NCBI GenBank assembly: GCA_049645705.1
Contig: JBARUK010000021.1
Location: forward strand, 13,477 to 77,476
DNA length: 64,000 bases
Reading direction: 5' to 3'
Source of the DNA: JBGNFV01 sp049645705
Lineage (GTDB): Bacteria; Bacteroidota; Bacteroidia; Cytophagales; Cyclobacteriaceae
Below are positions 1 through 8,932 of the stretch, in pieces (within the stretch, counting starts at the first letter, position 1; every line of letters starts with the position of its first letter). The position numbers and the translations under genes are program-made. The notes beneath the pieces were generated by a model. That model ran no database searches. It saw only the letters and a list, made by a program, of their open reading frames with translations, and was not told the DNA's origin.

Positions 1-2
1 AC

Positions 3-356
3 CTGTATACCAGCCTCAAAAATGCCTGTCTCAATCACCTCAAGCATCTGAAAGTAAGGGAAAAGTACCAGCAGCATGTAGCCAGAGAGTACAAAGACAG
101 CCAGCACCACCTGCACGATCCTATGGGCGAGCCCGACTTTGAGATAAGGGTATATGGGGCCATAGAAAACCTGCCCAGGCAGTGCCGGGAAATATTTAAG
201 ATGAGCCGGTTCGAAGGACTTAAGTACAGGGAGATAGCCGAACACCTCGGGGTAAGCATCAAAACCGTTGAAAACCAGATAGGTAAGGCACTAAAAATAC
301 TGCGCGTAGATCTGAAAGACCTGATGGCCATTCTGATCATATGCAGTACGTGGTAA
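3..356 (+). CDS. ECF-type RNA polymerase sigma factor, C-terminal part (5' end outside window)
   Basis: The reading frame is open from the left edge to a stop at 354-356, so the gene is truncated at its 5' end. The visible part carries sigma region 4: a helix ending in ALENLP-like 'AIENLPRQCREIF', then 'LKYREIAEHLGVSIKTVENQ', the DNA-binding helix-turn-helix of sigma-70 family proteins. It would direct RNA polymerase to its own promoter set. It lies 67 bp upstream of a FecR-type gene in the same direction, the usual sigma/anti-sigma arrangement of Bacteroidota nutrient-uptake loci. Family assignment is firm; the regulon cannot be read from this piece. Confidence 0.92.
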   Translation: MYTSLKNACLNHLKHLKVREKYQQHVAREYKDSQHHLHDPMGEPDFEIRVYGAIENLPRQCREIFKMSRFEGLKYREIAEHLGVSIKTVENQIGKALKILRVDLKDLMAILIICSTW

Positions 357-423
357 AAAAAATAAAAGGTTTAGCAGGGAGACAGCCATACTTGTTGTCT
401 CATAACTGAAAACGAAGTAGCAG

Positions 424-1464
424 ATGTCAGAAAATCAATGGGATCTGGTAGGAAAGTATCTTTCCGGTGAAGCCAGCGCAAAGGAGATAGCAGAAGTTGA
501 GGCTCTCATGGTCAGTGATGAGCCTTTTCGTCGTCATGTGGAGGAGAGCAGGTGGCTATGGGAGCATAGCGACAAAGTGCGCGAAGCAGAAGAGGTAGAC
601 GTAGATGCCGCCTGGCGGCGTGTGTCTGCCCGCATAGACACAGGTGTAGACACGCACGCGCCTGTAAGACCTGTAGTCAGCGAAACCCGGGATAGTCGGC
701 CCCGTGGCCGTACCGCTACCCTGCCTGCCGGTACCACCAGTCTTGCCGCCGCTGTGGCCGCACTTGTTATGCTGTCTGCTGTGGCGTTCTTCTTCCTCAA
801 TCGTAATGCAGAAGACATCATTGCACAGCAGACCGGCCCCTCCGAGGTCATAGAACTCGAACTCCCCGACGGCACCATCGTCACCCTCAACGAAAACTCC
901 AGGCTAAGCTATGCCCCTGACTTCGGCACAGATGAGCGCACCGTTACTCTTAGTGGCGAAGGATTTTTCGATGTCATGCGGGATGAACACAAACCCTTTA
1001 TTGTTCATACTGAAGCACTGGAAGTGACAGTTTTGGGCACAAGTTTTGATGTACAGGCTTATGACTCAGAGAGCGAATCCAGCGTGGTGGTAGCTACCGG
1101 CCGTGTCAGGGTAGAAGCAGGCAACGAGGAGGTACAGTTAGTACCTGGTGACATGGGAACAGTCTCAAAATCAAACAATTCTCTTACAAAAGGTAAAACC
1201 GATGGCGATGTTCGCAACGTATCTGCCTGGAGAATGAAATCATTCACATTCCAGAACGAAGAACTCACTGACGTTGTGGAAAATCTGTCTGATTCGTATC
1301 ATATGGATGTAAGTATTTCAGAAGAATCGTTGAAAAATTGCCGTCTTTCTGCTACATTCAATAACAGAACTTTGAAAGAAGTCTTACAGATCATCAGTTC
1401 CACACTCAATGTGAATGTGGAAAAAACCCCGCGGGGATACAAACTCTCCGGACAGGGCTGCTAA
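424..1464 (+). CDS. FecR-family anti-sigma factor / signal transducer
   Basis: 346 residues. A cytoplasmic N-terminal part (about 1-95) begins with 'WDLVGKYLSGEASAKEIAE', typical of the sigma-binding end of Bacteroidota FecR proteins. A single membrane segment follows at about 105-127. The periplasmic FecR domain (about 140-235) contains 'VTLSGEGFFDV' and 'FIVHTEALEVTVLGTSFDV'. A C-terminal DUF4974/STN-like part (about 265-340) contains 'FQNEELTDVVENLSDSY'. Such proteins hold the adjacent ECF sigma factor inactive until a TonB-dependent receptor signals. The stop is 16 bp before the next start, so the two genes are probably co-transcribed. Confidence 0.93.
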   Translation: MSENQWDLVGKYLSGEASAKEIAEVEALMVSDEPFRRHVEESRWLWEHSDKVREAEEVDVDAAWRRVSARIDTGVDTHAPVRPVVSETRDSRPRGRTATLPAGTTSLAAAVAALVMLSAVAFFFLNRNAEDIIAQQTGPSEVIELELPDGTIVTLNENSRLSYAPDFGTDERTVTLSGEGFFDVMRDEHKPFIVHTEALEVTVLGTSFDVQAYDSESESSVVVATGRVRVEAGNEEVQLVPGDMGTVSKSNNSLTKGKTDGDVRNVSAWRMKSFTFQNEELTDVVENLSDSYHMDVSISEESLKNCRLSATFNNRTLKEVLQIISSTLNVNVEKTPRGYKLSGQGC

Positions 1465-1480
1465 AAGAAAAATACTACCG

Positions 1481-2851
1481 ATGCCAGGGAGGCTATTTAA
1501 ACATCTGGCCATAGCGCACCTCCTGCTGTTTTTTGCTGTACGCCTTTGTATAGCCCAGGAGAACCCCCTCCACAGGTCTTTGGCCGTGGATATGGATAAC
1601 GTACGCATTGACTCCGCCCTGCAGGAAATAGGTGAAAAAGGGCAGGTCGAGTTTTCTTACAACCCCCTCTTCATTCCCATAGAGAGCCGTATATCCGTCT
1701 CATCAGACAATACCACCGTACAGGATGCGCTTGAGAAGGTACTGGCCGACCAGGATGTATCCTACGAGGTAGTCAGCGACCACATCATTCTCAGAAAAGA
1801 TACCGCCAGGACCAAGGCCCCCGTCATGTCCCTCTCCCTCAGGGGTAAAGTGACAGATAACGAAACAGGTGAAGCGCTGCCCTTCATCCACGTAAACCTG
1901 GCCGGTACCATGAGAGGCACCTATACCAATGAGCAGGGATACTTCGAGATCAGGGACCTGAAGCCAGGTAAGTACGAAGTGATGTTTTCGTGCATAGGAT
2001 ACCAGGCCATAAACCAGGAAATGAAGGTACTGCCCGGAGAGGTCAACTACCTGCCCGTAAAGCTCAGTAATTTTATTTATGAACTGGACGAGGTAGTCGT
2101 ACGCGGCATGAACAATAAAGAATGGGAGAGGCACTACAGGAAATTCCTGGAGCTGTTCTTCGGCCATACCCAAAACAGCCGTAAGTGCGAGATACTCAAC
2201 CCCGAGGTGCTGATATTCGATGTAGATGAAGAAAACGGCAGTTTTGAGGCATTTGCTACCGACCTTCTCCAGGTAGAGAACAATGCCCTGGGCTACCGCA
2301 TCAGCTACCTGCTGGAAGACTTCAGGGTAGGCGATGGCTTCATCTTTTACTCCGGCAAGCCCAAGTTCGACGAAATGCAGACCCGCAGCGGATGGGAAAG
2401 AAGAAGGTGGGAAAAGAACCGCCGCAAAGCCTACAACGGAAGCCTGCGTCATTTCTTCCATAGTATGAACACCGGCGAGCTCAGAAGCGAAGGCTTCAAA
2501 GCTTACCAGATAATAGTACCTGAGGGTCGTGCCCGGCGGGACGAACTCGTAGAAGTAGACCTGTCTGACTACAACAGTTTGCAGAATGCAGGCTACGTGC
2601 AAATCACCTATCTGCACGAGGTGCAGGATACCCGCTACATGAGCTGGGCGCAGGCATCTCTCGGCAATCCTTCCGGCGGCCGGCATCATTTCTCTTCCTA
2701 CCAGACCAGTTGGCTCAAGATGAACAACTTTGCCAGCCACTTCGCCTTTAGTGGCAGCAGCTACGACCCCGAAGCCATGACCGTATACGGGTACTGGTCA
2801 TGGGAGCGCGTGGCCGAACTGATTCCTATCGAATACCGTCCCGAAAAATAA
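1481..2851 (+). CDS. Exported STN-domain plus CarboxypepD_reg-like protein
   Basis: The start at 1481 is chosen because it gives a clean signal peptide ending 'LCIAQ'; an upstream in-frame start at 1415 would overlap fecR. Mature part: an STN (secretin/TonB short N-terminal) domain at about 30-100, then a CarboxypepD_reg-like beta sandwich at about 115-205 ('LRGKVTDNETGEALPFIHVN', 'LDEVVVRG'), then about 230 residues of a Bacteroidota-specific region that I cannot name. There is no TonB-dependent barrel: the protein ends at 456 residues. It sits directly after fecR where a full TonB-dependent receptor is usually found, so it may be the receptor-like partner of that system. Partner role is inference. 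Confidence 0.82.
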   Translation: MPGRLFKHLAIAHLLLFFAVRLCIAQENPLHRSLAVDMDNVRIDSALQEIGEKGQVEFSYNPLFIPIESRISVSSDNTTVQDALEKVLADQDVSYEVVSDHIILRKDTARTKAPVMSLSLRGKVTDNETGEALPFIHVNLAGTMRGTYTNEQGYFEIRDLKPGKYEVMFSCIGYQAINQEMKVLPGEVNYLPVKLSNFIYELDEVVVRGMNNKEWERHYRKFLELFFGHTQNSRKCEILNPEVLIFDVDEENGSFEAFATDLLQVENNALGYRISYLLEDFRVGDGFIFYSGKPKFDEMQTRSGWERRRWEKNRRKAYNGSLRHFFHSMNTGELRSEGFKAYQIIVPEGRARRDELVEVDLSDYNSLQNAGYVQITYLHEVQDTRYMSWAQASLGNPSGGRHHFSSYQTSWLKMNNFASHFAFSGSSYDPEAMTVYGYWSWERVAELIPIEYRPEK

Positions 2852-2909
2852 TAAACTGGTAAGGGGAGACCTTCTCATAGGTTGTCATGTATGTGATTAA
2901 CCTATTAGA

Positions 2910-4715
2910 ATGCTCGCTTACATAAGCCATATTGTCTTTCCTATTTGCCTCCTCATAAGCTCACTTACGGCTGGCAGTAATGCTATGTCCGGTACCAAAG
3001 GGTATGAAGCTGACAGGTGCAGCAGGGAAGTATTAGCTGACCGTCCGGCTGTACAATACAGCCGCTCCCTATCCGGGGAAGAGGTAAGGCTGCATGTACC
3101 CATATCAGAGCTGGAAGCAGGCGACACCCTGTTTTTCTCCGCCTATGTACTGGACAAGGAGTACGATGCTCCCAGCGAGCGTAGCCTGACCCTGTATGCC
3201 TACCTGGTAGACAGTGCCGGGCACCCTGCCGATGGCAGCGCCTTCTACCTGGAAGACGGGCGTGTATCCGGCTACTTTCCCCTTAGCGAAACCCTACCCG
3301 ATGGCAGATATAACCTGGTGGCATTTACTGCCAGGCAGCAGCAGTTTTCACCCGAAGAGGTATCGGCCCACCGTCTTACCATAGGTGTGGAAACAGGTAA
3401 AGCTGACAAGCCAACTATAAGATTTATGCCCGAAGGAGGCAATATAGTGGCCGGTATTCCCGCCAGGATATCCTTTTATTGCGCCCAACCTGATCGCATA
3501 GACTGGCAGCAGGGCGGTACGGTATACGACAACCAGGGAAGGCAGGTGGCTAATATCACTGCAGGTACCTCCGGTACAGGCGAGTTTCGTTTTATTCCCT
3601 ATCAGAGCGACTATTCCGTTGTATTGCACGACCGGCAGGGCCATGAGCTAACCTACCAGCTGCCGCCTACGCGGCATCGCGGCGCTACCCTGCACCTGGC
3701 CCAGATGCGCGGCGACAGTGTTGCCAGGCTCGCCGTTCATTTTTCCCACCCGCACCTGTATCCCAGGGCACACCTGGCTGCCGTGCAGAACGGCAACATG
3801 CTGATAAATGAAGACTTTACACCGGGGCGACAGAACTACTACGACATACCTGTAGGCCAGCTCTCACCCGGTGACCTGCACTTCGGGGTATGGGACCACG
3901 AGGGCCACCTGCTGAGCGGCTTGGATCTGTCATTACCTGCTGTTGTCGAAAGGGATCTGGAGGTGACCTCCGCTATGTTACCGGCGGCGAAAGGGGGCCA
4001 GATCATGGTTGCTACGCCGGAAGGCGAGGCTGTAAAGGGACACTTTACCCTTACCGTGAGGCCAGAGCAAAAGCCTGGCTACCGTACGCTGAGAGAAGTA
4101 TCCGCCGCCGATCCTATCGCCTTCTGGCAACAAGTGAAAAAGCAGGAAGAGGCAGGCAACGACCTGGTGGATTATGAAACGTGCCGGTTGGTACTGGTAA
4201 ACAAGCGGGGCAAACCCGTACCCGGACAGCAGGTAAAGGTCGTGGACGGCGAGTATACATCCGCCCTGCGAACGGCTGGAGACGGCAGTATGCGACTACC
4301 TAATTACCGGCTGCTCAAGCCCCTTACCTTTCTCCTGCCTGATAAATCCTATAGCCTGCTCGTAGCAGACACCGGCGCGGAGGATTTCATCTACAGCGTA
4401 GGTAAAAACCTCTCCGGTACAGATCATGGCAAGTGTGTACATACCTCTCATAGCCGGTCATTTAGTAATCATGTAAAGGTAGCCCGGACACAGGGTAGCG
4501 AATGGATGCTGTGTAAGTATCGCCATGTAGACCGGGCCGTGACAAGCGTGCACAGGAACTCAGCCATATACTGGCAACTGGACGCTACGCCCGATAAGGA
4601 AGGGCGTCTTACCTTCGATCTGCCCGCAGAGTGGGAGGGCAGACCCCTGCACATCCAGCTTGCCGGTTTTACTGAAGATGGCTACTACCTGGACCGCCAG
4701 CTTCTGGTAAACTAA
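2910..4715 (+). CDS. Large secreted protein, possibly MG2/alpha-2-macroglobulin-like
   Basis: 601 residues with an N-terminal signal peptide (about 1-25). Residues about 60-150 have the alternating beta pattern of a macroglobulin MG2-like domain ('ELEAGDTLFFSAYVLDKE', 'LYAYLVDSAGHPADG', 'LPDGRYNLVAFT'), a module frequent in secreted Bacteroidota proteins encoded beside TonB-type genes. The remainder shows repeated beta-sandwich-like stretches, including 'RLVLVNKRGKPVPGQQVKVV'. No thioester motif or catalytic motif was seen. It starts 58 bp after the STN/CarboxypepD gene in the same direction and is likely part of the same cell-surface locus. Family assignment is tentative. Confidence 0.7.
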   Translation: MLAYISHIVFPICLLISSLTAGSNAMSGTKGYEADRCSREVLADRPAVQYSRSLSGEEVRLHVPISELEAGDTLFFSAYVLDKEYDAPSERSLTLYAYLVDSAGHPADGSAFYLEDGRVSGYFPLSETLPDGRYNLVAFTARQQQFSPEEVSAHRLTIGVETGKADKPTIRFMPEGGNIVAGIPARISFYCAQPDRIDWQQGGTVYDNQGRQVANITAGTSGTGEFRFIPYQSDYSVVLHDRQGHELTYQLPPTRHRGATLHLAQMRGDSVARLAVHFSHPHLYPRAHLAAVQNGNMLINEDFTPGRQNYYDIPVGQLSPGDLHFGVWDHEGHLLSGLDLSLPAVVERDLEVTSAMLPAAKGGQIMVATPEGEAVKGHFTLTVRPEQKPGYRTLREVSAADPIAFWQQVKKQEEAGNDLVDYETCRLVLVNKRGKPVPGQQVKVVDGEYTSALRTAGDGSMRLPNYRLLKPLTFLLPDKSYSLLVADTGAEDFIYSVGKNLSGTDHGKCVHTSHSRSFSNHVKVARTQGSEWMLCKYRHVDRAVTSVHRNSAIYWQLDATPDKEGRLTFDLPAEWEGRPLHIQLAGFTEDGYYLDRQLLVN

Positions 4716-4722
4716 TATCCTC

Positions 4723-6471
4723 CTAGCCTTCCGCTGTGAGGTAGTCCTTCATAAAGCTTTTATACTCTTTAAACACCCTGGCGTTGTACTCCGTACCCGT
4801 TTCCACCTCCAGTATGGCCGCCCTGTCCGATGGTTCCGTAAACAGGCTGGTGGCCGTATACAGGCGACTCATGTCCCGACAGAAATAATAGTCCATACCG
4901 AACTCTGCCGCAGTTGACTCAGCCTTGAGCGGTTGCCTGGTTTCGAAGTACGTTTCCAGTTCTGGCTGCGCTGAGGGGCCGTTTATGAGCCTGAATATGC
5001 CTCCGCCGTGGTTATTCAGCACCACCACCTTCAGGTTAGGAGGAAGGTACTCGTGCCACAGGCTGTTCCTGTCGTAAAAGAAAGCCATATCACCCGTAAG
5101 TAGCACTACCGGGTTCTTAGTCTGCAGCGCGCAACCTACCGCCGTACCGGTGCAGCCGTCTATGCCACTGGTGCCACGGTTTGCATATACACGCACATCG
5201 CTACGCTCCGGTGGCAGACCGCATATGTTTGCATAGCGTACCGGCATACTGTTGGCCAGGTGCAGATGCGTGCCGGCTGGCAGGTGGTTCATGATGTGCC
5301 TCACCGCCATAAACTCTCCCAGCAGGCGGTCTTCGGCGAAGTACTTTTCCAGTCCCCTGCCCGTAGCTTTTTCCAGCGACTGCCAGACCAGCGCGTAGTT
5401 GGCCCGTTTTCTGGCCGTAAACTCGTCTCCGGCGGGGGCCGAGGTAAGCCATTCTACGGCCGCCGCTTCATCCGAATGCACCACCCGCGTCAGTGACTGG
5501 TATGTATCCGCCGCCTGTCCCGATGGCTGGATGTGCCAGTGGGCATCGGGGCGGTATTTTCTCAAAAACAGTTTTAGATTTTTAGCAATGACCGACTGGC
5601 CCACCGTTACCAGCAGGTCCGGCCGGAGCCGCTCCAGTTCCTCTTCGCTCAGTGCGGGCAGGAAGGTATCGTGTCGGCGTACCGCGCCTTCCAGGCCGTG
5701 TCCGTTGCTCAGGATATCGCCCACTACGGCTACATTCTCAGACCCTGTCAGCTTTGCCAGTGCCGCTGTAAGCCTTTCCGTGTCCGTACGGCTGCCCGTG
5801 GGCTGTCCTGCGACTACCAGTACCCGGCTGTAGCTGTTCCACTCCTCGCCCAGTACCTCCTTCTGCACATCGGACAGAGCCATGGCACCGCTTAGCGATG
5901 AGGCCACCCGCAGGTCTTCCGAGTATCCGTATGCTTCCTCCTGATCAGGGTAAAAGGGCTCCCGTATGGGCACGTTGATGTGTACAGGCCCCGCAGGGTA
6001 GGCCGTAGATAGCCGTATCGCCTCGCTTACCTGCCTGCTTCCATGCCACGCAGCATCAGCGTGCGAGGCATCTACCGGAAAGGTAAAAGAGGTCTTGATA
6101 TGATTACCGTAAATGTTTTCCTGGCGGATGGTTTGGCCGTCCAGTTGGTCTATCCACTCCGGCGGCCGGTCGGCCGTTATCACCAGCAGAGGGACGTGGC
6201 TGAAGTAGGCTTCTGCTACCGCCGGGGCATAGTTATACGCAGCCGAGCCACTGGTGCAGACCAGTGCCACCGGGGTGCCGGAGGTGCGGGCCATGCCCAG
6301 CGCTATAAAGGCTGCCGAGCGTTCGTCCGATACCACCCGGCAGTTTATGCCTGTGTGGCGGGCAAAGGCCAGTGTTAGGGGAGCACTTCTGGATCCGGGA
6401 GAAATTACCGCCTCATTTACACCCAGGCGGGCGCATACGGCGGCTATATCATTTAGAGGTTGTATGATCAT
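4723..6471 (-). CDS. menD: 2-succinyl-5-enolpyruvyl-6-hydroxy-3-cyclohexene-1-carboxylate synthase
   Basis: 582 residues, full family length. It condenses isochorismate with 2-oxoglutarate using thiamine diphosphate in menaquinone synthesis. The N-terminal ThDP pyrimidine-binding domain has 'VISPGSRSAPLTLAFARH' and the glutamate-containing 'CTSGSAAYNYAPAVAEA'. The C-terminal pyrophosphate-binding domain has 'GTSGIDGCTGTAVG' and the GD...N metal motif 'LTGDMAFFYDRNSLW'. It ends 8 bp from the convergent plus-strand gene. It is the last gene of a minus-strand run menI-menF-menD. Confidence 0.97.
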   Translation of the reverse strand: MIIQPLNDIAAVCARLGVNEAVISPGSRSAPLTLAFARHTGINCRVVSDERSAAFIALGMARTSGTPVALVCTSGSAAYNYAPAVAEAYFSHVPLLVITADRPPEWIDQLDGQTIRQENIYGNHIKTSFTFPVDASHADAAWHGSRQVSEAIRLSTAYPAGPVHINVPIREPFYPDQEEAYGYSEDLRVASSLSGAMALSDVQKEVLGEEWNSYSRVLVVAGQPTGSRTDTERLTAALAKLTGSENVAVVGDILSNGHGLEGAVRRHDTFLPALSEEELERLRPDLLVTVGQSVIAKNLKLFLRKYRPDAHWHIQPSGQAADTYQSLTRVVHSDEAAAVEWLTSAPAGDEFTARKRANYALVWQSLEKATGRGLEKYFAEDRLLGEFMAVRHIMNHLPAGTHLHLANSMPVRYANICGLPPERSDVRVYANRGTSGIDGCTGTAVGCALQTKNPVVLLTGDMAFFYDRNSLWHEYLPPNLKVVVLNNHGGGIFRLINGPSAQPELETYFETRQPLKAESTAAEFGMDYYFCRDMSRLYTATSLFTEPSDRAAILEVETGTEYNARVFKEYKSFMKDYLTAEG

Positions 6472-6525
6472 AAGCGTAGAGCTGTGGTCGTAAAAATAGT
6501 AATTCGACCCGAACCCCCGCGCGGA

Positions 6526-7770
6526 TTATTCTTTTTTGCTGTCGTCCGGCAGTATTACGTCCAGCAGCGTATGCATCTTGTCTTCAGTTTCCTGCCATTC
6601 CTTTTCCGGGCGCGAGTCTTCCGTAACACCGGCACCCGCGTACAGCACCGCTCCGCCGTCCAGCAGTTGCATGCATCTCAGGTTTACAAACAGGTGCGAA
6701 CCCTGCTCCATATTTACCGGTCCCAGGTATCCGCTGAAGTATCGGCGGTCGTAGGCCTCACGATCCAGTATAAAGTTCATCGCCGCCTCCTTAGGCATGC
6801 CGCACACCGCACTGGTGGGGTGCAGCAGTTCCAGCATCACCGTGCCTAGCTGGGGGAAGTTAGTCGCCTCCATGTCCACCAGGAACTCCGTCTTAAGGTG
6901 GATCAGGTTACCGGCCCTGCTGGTACGCGGCCCTTTTTCCTGAAACTCACGCAGGCGGATCTTCTTAAAGCAGTTGATTATGTAGCGGCTTACCAGGGCC
7001 TGTTCTTCTATTTCTTTTTGGCTCCAAAGCACATCGCCCAGGTGGGTGTCCTCATAGTGAGGCTGCGTGCCTGCCAGGGCCACTGTTCTGAATAGATTAC
7101 CTTCTGTGCTCAGCAGCAGCTCCGGGGTAGCTCCCAGGAAGGAACCTTCGTCCGGAAGGTATACATAAGACACAAAAGCATTGGGGTAGGCCTCACACAA
7201 TCGGATAAATGTATCTACGGCATCAAAATCTTCGGGAAGCGACACATGCTTGGTGCGGGAAGGGACTACTTTGAGCATATCTCCTGCCTTGATGGCCTCT
7301 ACGGCCTCTTCCACCATACGGATGAAGTGCTGCCTGTTGGCACCTTCATCTTTTATATCGGGAGAGGCTTTTCCGGTAGCAATTGGTGAGGTAAGAGCAG
7401 ACGCTTCAAGCGCCGACTTCCAGCGGTCTATGTTTGCCGATTCGGTACTGTCCTCAGGGGTAGTGGGAGAGAGGTGCACCCGTTTCTCGTCAGACCGGTA
7501 GTGCAGGCTGGCATTGATGTACCGGCAACGGCCGTCTTCCTGCCTGGTAAATGGTGCCATAAGAAATCCCTTATCCAGCACATCCAGGTCCGGTTTTCTG
7601 TGCCTTACTGCACCCGACAGGTCAGTGATGAAGTGAACAGCCGCCTGGCCGGGCAGCCGCCACAGTGCAGCAGGAAGGCCGGTATGATGACTGGCTCTGA
7701 AGCAGCGCCCTGCATCGAGACCGGCCGGTATGTCTATCTGATTTAAGTCTTTGCTCTTCTCCTTATCCAT
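6526..7770 (-). CDS. menF: Isochorismate synthase (chorismate-binding family)
   Basis: 414 residues. It isomerises chorismate to isochorismate, the first step of menaquinone synthesis and the substrate supplier for MenD encoded just downstream. The chorismate-binding fold shows in 'FLGATPELLLSTEGN', 'TVALAGTQP', 'SQKEIEEQALVSRYI', 'ELLHPTSAVCGMPKEAA' and 'YSGYLGPV'-like 'YFSGYLGPVNM'. Near the C-terminus is the metal-binding acidic stretch 'YAGAGVTEDSRPEKEWQE'. The start overlaps the 3' end of menI by 8 bp, which suggests translational coupling. An entC-type siderophore role is possible but the menD neighbour argues for MenF. Confidence 0.95.
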   Translation of the reverse strand: MDKEKSKDLNQIDIPAGLDAGRCFRASHHTGLPAALWRLPGQAAVHFITDLSGAVRHRKPDLDVLDKGFLMAPFTRQEDGRCRYINASLHYRSDEKRVHLSPTTPEDSTESANIDRWKSALEASALTSPIATGKASPDIKDEGANRQHFIRMVEEAVEAIKAGDMLKVVPSRTKHVSLPEDFDAVDTFIRLCEAYPNAFVSYVYLPDEGSFLGATPELLLSTEGNLFRTVALAGTQPHYEDTHLGDVLWSQKEIEEQALVSRYIINCFKKIRLREFQEKGPRTSRAGNLIHLKTEFLVDMEATNFPQLGTVMLELLHPTSAVCGMPKEAAMNFILDREAYDRRYFSGYLGPVNMEQGSHLFVNLRCMQLLDGGAVLYAGAGVTEDSRPEKEWQETEDKMHTLLDVILPDDSKKE

Positions 7771-8191
7771 CCTTTTGCTTTTCCAGGACTGCCATAGTGA
7801 TCCGGCTTATGCACACCAGTTTGCCATCTTCTGTTTCTATTCTGATCTCCCACACCTGTGTGCTTCGACCCGTATGTACCGGCCTGGCTGTTCCGGTGAC
7901 CCAACCCTCCCGGACACCCCGGATATGGTTGGCGTTTATTTCCAATCCAACGCAATAATGCGTGTCCGGGTTCACCGTAAATTGCGCTCCCACACTGCCG
8001 AGCGTTTCGGCCAGAGCCACTGAAGCACCACCATGCAGTAGCTTAAAGGGCTGGTGCGTGCGGTGGTCTACCGGCATGCGCGCCTTCAGGTAGTCCTTAC
8101 CTACTTCCGTAAACTCGATGCCGAGATACTCAACCATCGTGTTTTTACTCAGCTTATCCAGTTTTTCGACCGTTACCTCAGGATGGATCAT
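7763..8191 (-). CDS. menI: Hotdog-fold thioesterase, probable 1,4-dihydroxy-2-naphthoyl-CoA hydrolase
   Basis: 142 residues, one hotdog domain of the PaaI/YdiI group. The motif 'LLHGGASVALAETLGSVGA' carries the HGG loop and the catalytic acidic residue in the following helix. YdiI/MenI enzymes release 1,4-dihydroxy-2-naphthoate from its CoA ester. The gene is first in an overlapping run with menF and menD, which supports the menaquinone role; without that context it could only be called a thioesterase. It is divergent from the histidine phosphatase gene. Confidence 0.85.
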   Translation of the reverse strand: MIHPEVTVEKLDKLSKNTMVEYLGIEFTEVGKDYLKARMPVDHRTHQPFKLLHGGASVALAETLGSVGAQFTVNPDTHYCVGLEINANHIRGVREGWVTGTARPVHTGRSTQVWEIRIETEDGKLVCISRITMAVLEKQKDG

Positions 8192-8220
8192 GGATTGTCA
8201 GTTAAAAAATTATAATTTTA

Positions 8221-8880
8221 TTGTCGGGTAAAATTAGAACAAAGTTGAGAAGCAAAAAAATATACCTTGTACGCCATGGCCAGACGGACTACAACCTCAA
8301 GGGCATTGTACAGGGATCTGGCATAGATGCCCCGCTGAATGATACGGGCAGAGAGCAGGCACGTCGATTTTACGAAGCCTACCGTGATGTACCCTTCGAT
8401 AAGGTCTATACCTCTAACCTGAGGCGGACCAAGGAAAGTGTGAAGGGATTTCTGGAAGATGGCATTCCGCATTCTACCTTCTCCGGGTTGAATGAGATTC
8501 ACTGGGGGGCTAAAGAAGGCAAGCCCTTTACGCCTGAAGATCATGACGAGTATCGCCGGGTGGTCGGATGCTGGCAGAGCGGCGACTATAATGCCTGCAT
8601 AGAAGGTGGCGAGAGTCCGATGCAGGTGCTGGAACGGCTGAATGAAGCGCTGGAACACATTCTGGCCAATGAAGATGAGGAACACATCCTGATATGTATG
8701 CATGGTAGGGCCATGAGGGTGTTTTTATGCTTGCTGCTTAGCTATGATCTGAAGCATATGGACATGTTCGAGCACACCAACCTGTGCCTCTACAAGCTTA
8801 TTTACACCGGTACGCTGTTCCAATTGGAGCGTTTCAATGACAGTCAGCACCTGAAAGACGAGGCAGATATTTTGGCTTAA
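8221..8880 (+). CDS. Histidine phosphatase (phosphoglycerate mutase-like) family protein
   Basis: The catalytic phosphate pocket 'IYLVRHGQTDYN' is near the N-terminus, followed by 'LNDTGREQARRFYEAY', 'VYTSNLRRTKES', 'LNEIHWGAKEGKPF' and the late catalytic histidine in 'LICMHGRAMRVFLC'. These are the RHG, Arg, Glu and His of the family. There is no ATG: the frame can start at TTG 8221 or, more in line with relatives, at TTG 8245, which puts about five residues before the conserved strand. The substrate is unknown; cobalamin-type (CobC) or small phosphoester phosphatases are both possible. Confidence 0.88.
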   Translation: MSGKIRTKLRSKKIYLVRHGQTDYNLKGIVQGSGIDAPLNDTGREQARRFYEAYRDVPFDKVYTSNLRRTKESVKGFLEDGIPHSTFSGLNEIHWGAKEGKPFTPEDHDEYRRVVGCWQSGDYNACIEGGESPMQVLERLNEALEHILANEDEEHILICMHGRAMRVFLCLLLSYDLKHMDMFEHTNLCLYKLIYTGTLFQLERFNDSQHLKDEADILA

Positions 8881-8932
8881 ACAAAACGGGGGGTGTCCGT
8901 GGTTATATGGGAGGTAAACGCATATAATCTAT

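Noticed and set aside
1703..2740. Long minus-strand frame opposite the STN/CarboxypepD gene
   Set aside because: Composition is that of an antisense shadow; the plus-strand frame has a signal peptide and recognised domains.
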